From: CAZRHH01 sp964599885
Lineage (GTDB): Bacteria > Chloroflexota > Dehalococcoidia > DSTF01 > JACRBR01
Reading direction: 5' to 3'
NCBI GenBank assembly: GCA_964599885.1
Contig: CAZRHH010000044.1
Span: forward strand, 1 to 27,373
DNA: 27,373 nt
The position numbers and the translations under genes are program-made. This document shows, one piece after another, positions 7,048-14,558 of this stretch; positions within the stretch are counted from its first letter, which is position 1, and the number at the start of each line of letters is the position of its first letter. Under the pieces are notes generated by a model that was not told the origin of the DNA, searched no databases, and saw nothing but the letters and a program-made list of their open reading frames with translations.

Positions 7048-7500
7048 GTGCCTGTCTACTACCTCGACTCAAGTGCGCTTGTGAAACCATATGTTGAGGA
7101 AGCGGGATCGGACTGGGTGAGCGGGATCATCGTCGATGAACTCGTCATCATCTCAGTGCTAGGCATCGCCGAGGTCGCGCATGCCCTCGGCCGTCGTTCG
7201 CGAGACGGTAGTCTGACACGTGGAAGCTCTGGCGAGTTGTTTGAACGCTTCAAAGACGACATCCTTCGGTACGAGGTCGCTGGGGTTGAGCGTCGCCTCA
7301 TCGATGACACGGCCGAATTGCTGCTGACCGGCATACCAACAACGCGCCCTTGGACGAACGACGCGATCCACCTTGCAACGGCTCAGCGCTCGTTCGAACA
7401 GCTTCGCGACGCGGGTGTCTTCGTTTCGTCGGATCGACATCTACTTGAGGCCGCGCGTGCCGGCGGACTCGCTACCGAGAACCCCGAGGATCACGCATGA
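7048..7500 (+). CDS. PIN-domain ribonuclease, VapC-type toxin candidate
   Basis: A 150-residue PIN domain, the usual VapC length. The acidic site is complete: Asp7 in YLDSSALVK, Glu42 in IAEVAHAL, Asp105 in NDAIHLATA and Asp129 in SSDRHLL. Such enzymes are Mg2+-dependent RNases that cut tRNA, rRNA or mRNA when free of their antitoxin. It begins with GTG 2 bases after the upstream gene and its TGA overlaps the ATG of the CoA ligase beta-subunit gene (ATGA at 7497-7500), so it is embedded in a metabolic operon. By eye its codon use (CTT, GTT, TTG, CCA) is less GC-biased than its neighbours, which hints at later acquisition. Target RNA unknown; a housekeeping PIN role cannot be excluded. Confidence 0.85.
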   Translation: MPVYYLDSSALVKPYVEEAGSDWVSGIIVDELVIISVLGIAEVAHALGRRSRDGSLTRGSSGELFERFKDDILRYEVAGVERRLIDDTAELLLTGIPTTRPWTNDAIHLATAQRSFEQLRDAGVFVSSDRHLLEAARAGGLATENPEDHA

Positions 7501-8699
7501 GATTCTACGAGTACGAGGCGAAGGCGCTGCTGGCGAAGAACGGCGTGCCGGTGTCGAGCGGTGGCGTCGCGCACACGGCCGACGAAGCGGCGAAGATCGC
7601 CGGCGATGTCGGTGGCGAGTTGGTGCTGAAGTCGCAAGTACTGAGCGGCGGCCGCATGAAGGCCGGCGGCATCAAGTTCGTCTCGACACCTGACGAAGCG
7701 CGCACCGCGGCCGAGCACATCCTGCAGCTGGAGATCGGCGGCCAAATGCCGCGCGGCGTGCTGGTCGAGAAGAAGTCGCCCGTGAAGAAGGAGTACTACG
7801 CCGGCGTCATTTACGACGCGATCGCCAAGCTGCCGGTCGCCATCTTCAGCGACATGGGCGGCATTGACATCGAAGAGGTCGCCGAGACGCATCCGGCGCA
7901 CGTTGCCCGCATGCACTTCTCGACCTTTGCGCCGTTCCAGGAATACAAGATGAAGGAGCTCGTCGCGTCGCTTGGCATCAGCGGTGGCGAACTGAACGCG
8001 CTCAGCCGCATCTGCTCGCAGCTCGCGCAGACGTTCCTCAAGTACGGACTGACGCTCGCCGAAGTGAACCCGCTCGCGCAACTCGAAGATGGCTCGTTCA
8101 TCGCGCTCGACTCTCACATGGATATGGAAGAGGAGGCGCGCGACGGGCAGAAGGCGATCCTCAAAGAACTGCAGATCGGCGATGACGAGACGCGGCTCGC
8201 GCGTCCGCCGACCGACTTCGAGATTCGTGGCGCGGCGGTCGACGCCGCGGACCACCGCGGCGTCGCCGGCCGTGTCGTCGAGTTCGCCGGCAACCTGGGT
8301 TGCGTGATTGGCGCCGGCGGCGGCAGCCTGACGATCTTCGATGCGTTGCGGAAGCACGGGGGGAACCCCGCCAACTACTGCGAGATCGGCGGTAACCCCA
8401 GCGTCGCGAAAGCAGCGGGGCTGACGAAGCTGATCCTCAGCAAGCAGGGCGTCGAGAAGATCTGCGTGATCATGAACGTCGTCAGCAACACGCGCGTCGA
8501 TATCGTGGCGCGCGGCGTGATCAAGGGCGTCGTTGAGTCGGGCTACGATCCAGCCGAGAAGATCGCGATCTTCCGCATCCCGGGCTCGTGGGAGGAAGAA
8601 GGCTTCAAGATCCTCGAGAAGTACGGCGTCGAGTACTGCGACCGGACCGTGCCGATGTCTGAGGCTGCGCGTCGTGCGGTCGAAAAGGTGAAGGCGTAG
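7497..8699 (+). CDS. sucC: SucC-type (ATP-grasp) beta subunit of an acid-CoA ligase
   Basis: This 400-residue protein has the ATP-grasp fold at the N-terminus (FYEYEAKALLAKNGVP at 3-18, KSQVLSGGRMKAGGIK) and the ligase domain at the C-terminus, with the metal-binding region EVNPLAQLEDGSFIALDS. With the alpha subunit encoded 6 bases downstream it should make an acyl-CoA from a carboxylic acid, CoA and ATP or GTP, or run in reverse. The substrate is uncertain. Where succinate and malate ligases have D-V-G-G-G and N-I-F-G/A-G-I (motifs from memory), this protein has EIGGNPS and NVVSNTRVD, so it belongs to a divergent branch. Linkage to mcl suggests malate, methylmalate or another C4-C5 acid (malate thiokinase-like, mtkA) rather than a routine citric-acid-cycle role. 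The start overlaps the PIN gene by 4 bases. Confidence 0.85.
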   Translation: MRFYEYEAKALLAKNGVPVSSGGVAHTADEAAKIAGDVGGELVLKSQVLSGGRMKAGGIKFVSTPDEARTAAEHILQLEIGGQMPRGVLVEKKSPVKKEYYAGVIYDAIAKLPVAIFSDMGGIDIEEVAETHPAHVARMHFSTFAPFQEYKMKELVASLGISGGELNALSRICSQLAQTFLKYGLTLAEVNPLAQLEDGSFIALDSHMDMEEEARDGQKAILKELQIGDDETRLARPPTDFEIRGAAVDAADHRGVAGRVVEFAGNLGCVIGAGGGSLTIFDALRKHGGNPANYCEIGGNPSVAKAAGLTKLILSKQGVEKICVIMNVVSNTRVDIVARGVIKGVVESGYDPAEKIAIFRIPGSWEEEGFKILEKYGVEYCDRTVPMSEAARRAVEKVKA

Positions 8700-8705
8700 C
8701 GCTCG

Positions 8706-9614
8706 ATGTCCATACTGATCGACGAGAACACGACGTTCATCATCCAGGGGATCACCGGGCGCGAGGCCGTCAACATGGCGCGCGAGTGCCTCGACTACGG
8801 CTCGAAGCTGGTCGGAGGCGTGACGCCCGGCCGGGGCGGCCGCGACGTACACGGCGTGCCGGTGTACGACACCGTCGCCGAAGTCACGGCGAAGCAGCGC
8901 GTCGACGCATCCGTGATCTCCGTGCCGCCGGCGTTTGTCCGCGATGCAGCGTTCGAGGCCGTCGAACACGGCATCAAGCTGATCGTGATCGTCACGGAGC
9001 GCATACCGCGGCTCGAAGTGGCACAGCTCATCGAGTACGCACGCCGTCATAATGCGCGCGTCATCGGCCCGAACTGCCTCGGCGTGCTGTCGCCGGGCAA
9101 GTCGCGCGTCGGCGGTATGGGCGGTGCGGCAGTGTCGGCTCGGCGCGCGTACACGGCAGGACCGATCGGCATCATGTCGCGGTCTGGCGGGATGACGACG
9201 GAGATCGCCAACACGCTCACTGCGGCCGGCCTCGGCCAGAGCACAGCCGTGAGCATCGGCGGCGACGCGATCGTCGGTTCGAGCTATGCGGAGCTGATGC
9301 CGCTGTTCGAAGCCGATCCCGAGACCAAGGCGATCGTCATCTATTCGGAGCCGGGTGGCCCCATGGAGGCGCAGCTCGCGAAGTACATCAAGGAGAACAA
9401 GTCGCGCTTGCCCGTCGTCGCGTTTATGGCGGGCCGCTTCATGGACGAGATGCCCGGGATGCGCTTCGGCCACGCCGGCACGATCGTCGAAGGCCGCGCC
9501 GACACCACCTCTGAGAAGATCGCCCGGATGCTCGACGCTGGCATCTCCGTGGCCGAGGAGATCCAGGACATACCGGATCTCGTCAAACAGCGCTTAAGCA
9601 AGGTGGCGAACTGA
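8706..9614 (+). CDS. sucD: SucD-type alpha subunit of the same acid-CoA ligase
   Basis: The 302-residue partner of the preceding gene. The CoA-binding Rossmann domain starts at FIIQGITGREA (11-21) and includes VGGVTPGRGGRDVHGVPVYDTV, almost as in SucD. The ligase domain has IGPNCLGVLSPG, SRSGGMTTE and IGGD. His256 in FGHAGTI is the expected phospho-histidine, and the Glu of IYSEPGG matches the SucD glutamate that supports it. The catalytic machinery therefore looks intact, and only acid specificity is open (succinate, malate or a pathway acid; the malate version is mtkB). It lies 6 bases after the beta-subunit gene, and its TGA shares one base with the ferredoxin ATG, so beta subunit, alpha subunit and ferredoxin are probably translated together. 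Confidence 0.88.
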   Translation: MSILIDENTTFIIQGITGREAVNMARECLDYGSKLVGGVTPGRGGRDVHGVPVYDTVAEVTAKQRVDASVISVPPAFVRDAAFEAVEHGIKLIVIVTERIPRLEVAQLIEYARRHNARVIGPNCLGVLSPGKSRVGGMGGAAVSARRAYTAGPIGIMSRSGGMTTEIANTLTAAGLGQSTAVSIGGDAIVGSSYAELMPLFEADPETKAIVIYSEPGGPMEAQLAKYIKENKSRLPVVAFMAGRFMDEMPGMRFGHAGTIVEGRADTTSEKIARMLDAGISVAEEIQDIPDLVKQRLSKVAN

Positions 9615-9892
9615 TGGCCGAGCAATCGACGAGCAGCAGGATGGCCGCCGGCTCCGGCATGTTCATCCGCGTTGAAGTTGACGACCCGACGGCGTCCGAC
9701 AACGCCGCGGCGAAGCAGCTTGCCAGCGTCTGCCCGGTCGACATCTTCGCGGTGGCACCCGACGGCGGCGTCGGCATCGTCGAACCGAACCTTGACGAGT
9801 GCATCCTCTGCGGTCTGTGTCTGCCAATCGGTCAAGCGGGCAACGTGCGCGTGATGAAGCTGTACGACAATGGTGCGCTGTTGCAAGTCTAA
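9614..9892 (+). CDS. One-cluster [4Fe-4S] ferredoxin, FixX-like
   Basis: The 92-residue protein has Cys40 followed by Pro, then Cys63-x2-Cys66-x2-Cys69, giving exactly four ligands for one [4Fe-4S] cluster. This C-P ... C-x2-C-x2-C arrangement is that of FixX and of the ferredoxin domain of ETF-quinone oxidoreductase, not of two-cluster clostridial ferredoxins; the fourth Cys usually found after the last motif is absent (L-P-I-G instead). FixX works with ETF-type FixAB and FixC. No ETF gene is in the window, but the operon lies 4 kb downstream of mcd, an ETF-dependent type of flavoenzyme, so a part in that electron route is a reasonable guess. It overlaps the preceding gene by one base. Confidence 0.82.
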   Translation: MAEQSTSSRMAAGSGMFIRVEVDDPTASDNAAAKQLASVCPVDIFAVAPDGGVGIVEPNLDECILCGLCLPIGQAGNVRVMKLYDNGALLQV

Positions 9893-9936
9893 GCAGCGTA
9901 GAATGAATGCATATCGGCTGATTGGCGAGGTGCATC

Positions 9937-10830
9937 GTGACTTCTAGTAAGACATCCGCTACCCAAACCGTGGAGCGCGAAGGCTGGCTTGTCGGCGCGT
10001 ACCGGCGGCCGAGGAATCTCTCTTCCGACGAGCGTGGGAGCATCCACGATGATGCCGTCGCGAAGAAGCTTGGCTTCCGGGGCGGCACCGTCGCTGGTTC
10101 TATCCACATGGAGCAGTTCCCGCCGTTGCTCATGCACACGTTCGGCGAGCGCTGGTTCGAGACCGGGAGCCTCTCGACATACTTCCGGAACGCAACGACC
10201 GATCGCGAAGCCGTGCGTGCGTGCGTGCAGCGCTCGCCGGTGGCTGACGACTCGCAGACCGACGTGGCGATGGAAAAGGAAGATGGTACGCTTGTGCTCG
10301 AGGGCACGGCGTCGATCGGCGATCCGCGCGCACCCTCGATGTTGCGTCGCAAGCTCGACGAGCCGCGTGATGCGGGCGAACTGCGCATCCTGTCGGAGAT
10401 CGCGCCCGGCGATCTCGATCCGGTGTCGGCGCGACTTTCACGCGAGGTTGTTGCGGCGCGCGCGAGCGCAGTGACCGAACCGCTCGACTGGTACACGAAA
10501 GATTCGCCGTGGGGCGCGCCGATCGTCAGCCCGACGCTGGTTGTGCACCTGATGGTCGGGATCCAAAGCAGCATGCATCTGCGGCGCGACGGGTCGGTCG
10601 GCCTCTACGGCGCCATCGAGGTGCGGCATCTCAACGGACCCGTGTTCGTCGAGCGCAACTACGAGGTCTCGGGCAAGATACTGGCGCTTGGTACCACGCC
10701 GAAGACCGAGTACATGTGGTACGAGACGCTGCTATCGGACGCCGCGACCGGCGATGGGGTCGCTTCGATGCTGATGATGCTCCGATTCATGAAGGCGTCA
10801 TCATCGCTCTGGGCCGCCGAGTCCACGTAA
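9937..10830 (+). CDS. MaoC-like hot-dog protein (putative hydratase)
   Basis: A 297-residue protein with two hot-dog-like halves. The N-terminal half carries AVAKKLGFRGGTVAGSIHMEQF (about 41-62), which resembles the substrate-tunnel region of MaoC-type hydratases where the protein meets the CoA thioester; the second half has SPTLVVHLMVGIQ and GLYGAIEVRHLNGPVFV. It is clearly different in sequence from the Mch encoded upstream. The GTG at 9937 is chosen because GAGG stands 6 nt upstream; the TTG at 9922 is less likely. It starts 44 bases after the ferredoxin stop and may be the last gene of the operon, although TAGAAT at 9899-9904 could be its own -10 box. The reaction is unknown: hydration of a CoA intermediate is inferred only from fold and company. 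Confidence 0.75.
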   Translation: MTSSKTSATQTVEREGWLVGAYRRPRNLSSDERGSIHDDAVAKKLGFRGGTVAGSIHMEQFPPLLMHTFGERWFETGSLSTYFRNATTDREAVRACVQRSPVADDSQTDVAMEKEDGTLVLEGTASIGDPRAPSMLRRKLDEPRDAGELRILSEIAPGDLDPVSARLSREVVAARASAVTEPLDWYTKDSPWGAPIVSPTLVVHLMVGIQSSMHLRRDGSVGLYGAIEVRHLNGPVFVERNYEVSGKILALGTTPKTEYMWYETLLSDAATGDGVASMLMMLRFMKASSSLWAAEST

Positions 10831-10854
10831 GTCGCCGGCTGCGATCCTCGCGGC

Positions 10855-11088
10855 CTACTGCTGGTAGTGTTCGACGACGTTCGGGTCGCGCACCTCGGCG
10901 TTCTCGGGATCGCCGCCGGCGTGGCGCTGGCCACGCCGTTGCCGCAACAGGTCCCAGCATTGGTCAAGCTGTACCTCCAGCGAGTCGCGCCGTTGCTGCT
11001 TCATCCGATCCAGCTCGCCGCCTTCGCGCAACGTTTGCTCTTCGTCGACAAGCTTCTGTATGCGTTTAAGGATGTCCTGGTCGTCCAT
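10855..11088 (-). CDS. DUF2630 family protein
   Basis: The 77-residue protein reads almost throughout like DUF2630: ILKRIQKLVDEEQTLRE, then LEVQLDQCWDLLRQRR and a short tail ending NVVEHYQQ. The family is a small cytoplasmic alpha-helical protein known mainly from Actinobacteria and Chloroflexota, with no established function. The ATG at 11088 is preceded by AAGGGA at a good distance. It is convergent with the MaoC-like gene, with 24 bases between the stops, and lies downstream of the phosphatase gene on the same strand, separated by a hairpin. Confidence 0.85.
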   Translation of the reverse strand: MDDQDILKRIQKLVDEEQTLREGGELDRMKQQRRDSLEVQLDQCWDLLRQRRGQRHAGGDPENAEVRDPNVVEHYQQ

Positions 11089-11153
11089 CGCGCAATCCCT
11101 TCCGTTGTGACGAGCGTTTCGCCTGCTCAGTGTAAGCTCGTGGTCGTTGCGGT

Positions 11154-11179
11154 CGCGTAAGCGGGAAGCGCTTACCGCG
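11154..11179 (-). terminator. Hairpin after the phosphatase gene
   Basis: TAAGCG (11158-11163) and CGCTTA (11169-11174) pair around a 5-base loop, and CGCG on both outer sides extends the stem past a single bulged base. It lies 47 bases beyond the phosphatase stop and before the DUF2630 gene. No T-run follows, so termination is only probable. Confidence 0.4.
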
Positions 11180-11225
11180 GACTGCGGCGCGACAGCGTGC
11201 CCTCTGCGGGGCGCCGGACCGCAGG

Positions 11226-12434
11226 TCACGCCAGAATAAGCGGGATGCGCATCTCATCGGGCGCCATGCCGCCGTGCATTCCTTCGATCGCCGCGAGTTC
11301 CGGCGGCGGCTCGTAGAGAACCGCCCATGGCCCCAGCGCCACGCCGACGAAGTGGCCGAGCCGCCGCCGCATCTCGTCCGTCATCGGCGTGTGGCCGAAG
11401 AGTTGTAGCGACTCTGCTTCGTCGATTGTCAGCAGCGCGAAGCGCTCGCCGTGCTGTTCCCGGAACATCGCCGCGAAGTGGTCGTGCGCATCGCCAGCGA
11501 CGTGGAATGCTGGCGCACGAGGTTCGGCGCTGGGCGGGATAGTCAGCAGGCGCGCGAGCGGCGTCTCGCGTGTCCACGTAATGTGGTTCGACGGGGCGCA
11601 TTCGATCTGACCGTGGTCCGCCGTGACGACGATTCGCGCGCGCCCGCCGACAGCGCCGGCGGCCTCCGCGATGCGCCGGTCGACGCGCCGTGCGCCGGCG
11701 AGCGTCCGTGGCGAGTTCGGCCCGTGCTTGTGCGAGATCGTGTCGACAAGCGAGATGTACCAATACGTGTACGTCGGGCCGGCCGCGGCGCTGATCCGGC
11801 TGGCGATGAGAGCGGCTGCTTGTGTCAGCGTGTCGTACCCGAGTTGCCGGTGGCCGCCGGCGAAGTAGCGGGAATAGACGCTGCCCGCGATCTTGCGCGG
11901 CTGCACGATCGCAACTCCGCGCTCGATATCCGCCATCCACGAGCGACGCGGGAATGCATAAGCCGGATCCGCGCCGAGATGCTGTGCCCGCGCGTCGCTG
12001 AAGCGTTCGGAAAACGGCAAGATCGTCGCCGTAAGTGCAGCATCCGGCAAATACGTCCACCAGCCCGGTATCGCGTGTTCGGATGGCCAGCAACCAGTCG
12101 TCAGCGATGTCAGCGCCGGCGCGGTGGAGGATGGGTACACCGTACGAATCTCTTGCACGACATGCGAGCGCAGAAATGATTCCACCGGCAGCTGATCGAT
12201 CATGTGGGTGCCGAGTCCGTCGATCAGGACGAAGACGTAGTGCTCGGCCTCACCGATGAGATCGCGAAGCGCCGCAACGTGTCCGGGCATCGGATGGATT
12301 GCCCGAGCGCCGGCGAGTGACGCCATCGCCTGAGCGAGGTCCACGATGTTTGGTGTCACGCTATCGACCGGGTGCAGCAGCGTGCCGCTCGCGAACGCGC
12401 GCTCGACGCGTGCCGCGTCGTCGTGGCGAGGCAC
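11226..12434 (-). CDS. Alkaline-phosphatase-superfamily phosphodiesterase/pyrophosphatase
   Basis: The 402-residue protein has the metal-site pattern of type I phosphodiesterase/nucleotide pyrophosphatases: Asp72 in VLIDGLG, the nucleophile Thr104 in YPSSTAPALTSLTTG, Asp231 and His235 in LVDTISHKHG, Asp273-His274 in TADHGQ and His387 in EGMHGGM. It should hydrolyse a phosphodiester or phosphomonoester with two bound metal ions, probably Zn. No signal peptide is visible, so it may be cytoplasmic. The substrate is unknown; some relatives act on nucleotides, phosphonates or phospholipid head groups. The GTG start shares one base with the TAG of the DinB-like gene, making it the last gene of the 14480-11226 operon. 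Confidence 0.85.
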   Translation of the reverse strand: MPRHDDAARVERAFASGTLLHPVDSVTPNIVDLAQAMASLAGARAIHPMPGHVAALRDLIGEAEHYVFVLIDGLGTHMIDQLPVESFLRSHVVQEIRTVYPSSTAPALTSLTTGCWPSEHAIPGWWTYLPDAALTATILPFSERFSDARAQHLGADPAYAFPRRSWMADIERGVAIVQPRKIAGSVYSRYFAGGHRQLGYDTLTQAAALIASRISAAAGPTYTYWYISLVDTISHKHGPNSPRTLAGARRVDRRIAEAAGAVGGRARIVVTADHGQIECAPSNHITWTRETPLARLLTIPPSAEPRAPAFHVAGDAHDHFAAMFREQHGERFALLTIDEAESLQLFGHTPMTDEMRRRLGHFVGVALGPWAVLYEPPPELAAIEGMHGGMAPDEMRIPLILA

Positions 12435-12982
12435 TAGAGCGGTGCGCCGCGCATGCCAAGCAGTCCCTTGATGAACTGCACCTCACCGAGATGCTCCGAT
12501 GTGTGGCCGATCGCGAAGAAAGCGATCGTCTCGGCCCGCGACATCCGGTCTACGCCCGGGTACACGGATGTGAAAAACGGAAGCGAGATCTCGGCTGCGG
12601 CTTCATCGTCAGTGAGCGAAGCAAGATACTCGTTGATGCTGGCGCCGACGGCGTTCGCGTACGCGAGCACATCGCTCGCTTCAAAGCGGATGCGGCCGAT
12701 CTGTTCGCGCGACAAACCGTTGCCGAAGGGCGTGACACCGGTCTCTGCGATGGGAAGCCGCGCGCTCCAGTTTCCGGACGCAAAGACGCTGGGCCGCTGC
12801 ATCACCATGCCGTGAAGCAGGTCGTCCGCGGCGCGGTAAGCGTGCCACATTGCGAACATGATCGACGTGTCGTGACCATCGGGTTGCCAGTGGAGCTGCT
12901 CCGTCGTGAGGTCATTGATGAGGAGTTCCGGATACCAATGCCAAAACGTGATGTTCTTCGCGAGCGCTACGTTCGCCGCCAT
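12434..12982 (-). CDS. DinB-like metal-dependent protein
   Basis: A 182-residue four-helix protein of the DinB/YfiT fold. The metal triad expected in this family is visible as His47 (MWHAYRAADDLLH) and His160 and His164 (IGHTSEHLGEVQFIKG). Members include thiol-dependent transferases and damage-induced proteins of unknown activity; nothing here fixes the reaction. The ATG at 12982 has AGGAGG 5 nt upstream, one of the best ribosome sites in the window, so the longer open frame to 13051 is rejected. Its stop overlaps the phosphatase start by one base. Confidence 0.82.
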   Translation of the reverse strand: MAANVALAKNITFWHWYPELLINDLTTEQLHWQPDGHDTSIMFAMWHAYRAADDLLHGMVMQRPSVFASGNWSARLPIAETGVTPFGNGLSREQIGRIRFEASDVLAYANAVGASINEYLASLTDDEAAAEISLPFFTSVYPGVDRMSRAETIAFFAIGHTSEHLGEVQFIKGLLGMRGAPL

Positions 12983-13052
12983 CGTCGCCTCCTCGTCGCC
13001 TACGCCGGGACGCTGATCCGCCTCATCTACAGCGGCTGCGGCGTCGCGCAAC

Positions 13053-13907
13053 TTACCGGTCGTCAGCGAAGCTCAACGCGCCCTCGCTGCGGCCATTGAC
13101 ATGCGAGGCCACGACGCCAGCGAGCATCATCAACACGCCAAGGGCCGCGAAGGCCAGTCCGTTCCGAAGCGGGATCAGGGTGAGGGTAGCGCCGACATCG
13201 AGCAGTTCACGGCGCAGAAACTCGTCACTGTCAGACGCGGCGCTCATGTACAACCAGACAATGCCGGCCACCGCGAGCAGCAAGAGCGATACCAGGAACA
13301 GCGAACCGCCCGCCACGGTGAGCCAGCCGATGCCCCGCCACGTCAGAGCCAGCGCAATCACCAGCACCGCGCACACGACTGCCATAACGAACGTGAGAAT
13401 CCCGAAGATATCATGCACACGGTCGCGAAGAAGGGTCAGGGCGCTGTCGACCGAGCCCGCAGCCGTGAATCTGCCGGCGTCGAGCGTCCCGGCGTCGTCG
13501 CGCAGCACGCCGGTTCCGTCCGCATAGAGCGCGTCCGCAGATCGATCGAGGATCAGCGCACGGAGATCGTCCTCCGAACCGCCGATCACCTCGTCGCGGG
13601 TGAACGTGATGTTTACAGGGTAGTCACGGAGTACAAGCGGTTCGCTCGGGTCGCTGATTTCGGCAGCTTCATGCAACGTATCGTAGTGGAGCGCGAGGAG
13701 CAGATCGATCTCGGTGAGCGCGACGGTGGACTGACGGAGCGCATCCTTCGCCGGTTCCTCGGACGTGATCTGGAAGAGTTGCAGCGCTACGAGCAGCCCG
13801 AGCATAGCGACGAAGAGCGCCGCCGCGAGTAGCCAACGGAACGGCGACTGTGCAGCCGGTTGCGATGCGTATCGGCGTTCGATGAGCGGCGTCCGCGTGT
13901 CGGCCAT
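13053..13907 (-). CDS. Four-helix membrane protein with an extracytoplasmic domain
   Basis: The 284-residue protein has hydrophobic helices at about 24-46, 166-188, 192-216 and 244-270. A soluble domain of about 120 residues (47-165), with many Asp, Leu and Ser, lies between the first and second helix, probably outside the cell. The family was not recognised. The ATG at 13907 is 3 bases after the stop of the RDD gene, and the DinB-like gene follows after 70 bases, so it is a middle gene of the operon. A structural or sensory envelope role is possible, but no sequence evidence supports a choice. Confidence 0.78.
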   Translation of the reverse strand: MADTRTPLIERRYASQPAAQSPFRWLLAAALFVAMLGLLVALQLFQITSEEPAKDALRQSTVALTEIDLLLALHYDTLHEAAEISDPSEPLVLRDYPVNITFTRDEVIGGSEDDLRALILDRSADALYADGTGVLRDDAGTLDAGRFTAAGSVDSALTLLRDRVHDIFGILTFVMAVVCAVLVIALALTWRGIGWLTVAGGSLFLVSLLLLAVAGIVWLYMSAASDSDEFLRRELLDVGATLTLIPLRNGLAFAALGVLMMLAGVVASHVNGRSEGALSFADDR

Positions 13908-13910
13908 GCG

Positions 13911-14480
13911 TTACGTCGACGGGGCGGCGCTGACGGCGACAACCCGATCGTGCAGCGTGCGATTGTTCGTATCGATGGTCGCCGCGACGAGTGTGACGAC
14001 AGGCATCGCGACGCAGAGGATCAACACGATGGCGAAGAGCGCCACCGCCCATGCGCCCAGGACGATCGCGCCGATCCCAGCGATCGGCAATCCGGCGACG
14101 ACGGCCATCGGCCAGCTGAAGAGGAGCGGGTTCAGGCAGAACCACCAGGCCGCGGCCTTTCCGGACGAGAGATGGCCGCCGTGCTCATCGAGCATCCGTA
14201 GTCCGGCGACGTACTGTCCACCGGTCTGGCTGCGAGTGGCGAGGAGTGCGACGTTGAGCGCGGTCCAGCAGGCCGGCGTGCCGATGCCGATGATGGCGAG
14301 AAAGAGATACATCTCCGCGTCGGAGGCGTCGGCCTGCGCCCAGTCGGTGGAGGCCAGGAGCACGAAACCGGCGATGACGACGATCACCATCGCGATGGCG
14401 GCGAATATGACCATGTCCACGATGTAGCCACCGGCGCGCGCGCGGACGCTCGCAACGGGCAGTGCGTCAACGTTCGTCAT
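13911..14480 (-). CDS. RDD family membrane protein
   Basis: The 189-residue protein starts with the RDD signature (RARAGGYIVDMVIF, with Gly in place of the middle Arg-Asp seen in many members), followed by hydrophobic segments at about 24-44, 61-84, 121-143 and 144-168. The later family motifs RSQTGGQYVAGLRMLD and TLHDRVVAV are present. RDD proteins are small multi-pass membrane proteins; a few have been linked to Na+(Li+)/H+ exchange, and most are of unknown function. It is the first gene of the - strand operon, and TATAGT at 14563-14558, overlapping the end of the nitrilase gene, could be its -10 box. Confidence 0.82.
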   Translation of the reverse strand: MTNVDALPVASVRARAGGYIVDMVIFAAIAMVIVVIAGFVLLASTDWAQADASDAEMYLFLAIIGIGTPACWTALNVALLATRSQTGGQYVAGLRMLDEHGGHLSSGKAAAWWFCLNPLLFSWPMAVVAGLPIAGIGAIVLGAWAVALFAIVLILCVAMPVVTLVAATIDTNNRTLHDRVVAVSAAPST

Positions 14481-14558
14481 CGGGTGGGCGGTGGAGATGG
14501 TGTCGGTAGCGATAAACGAGCCTCGGCGGGGTTCGGAACGGCTTGCCGTCGACCCGAA

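Noticed and set aside
7491..9473. A 660-residue open frame on the - strand
   Set aside because: It runs antisense through both CoA ligase genes, whose protein families are certain; its Arg/Asp/His-rich composition is typical of shadow frames in GC-rich DNA.
7497..9614. Plain citric-acid-cycle succinyl-CoA synthetase
   Set aside because: Not excluded, but not adopted as the sole call because the beta-subunit motifs differ from SucC and the neighbours belong to the ethylmalonyl-CoA pathway.
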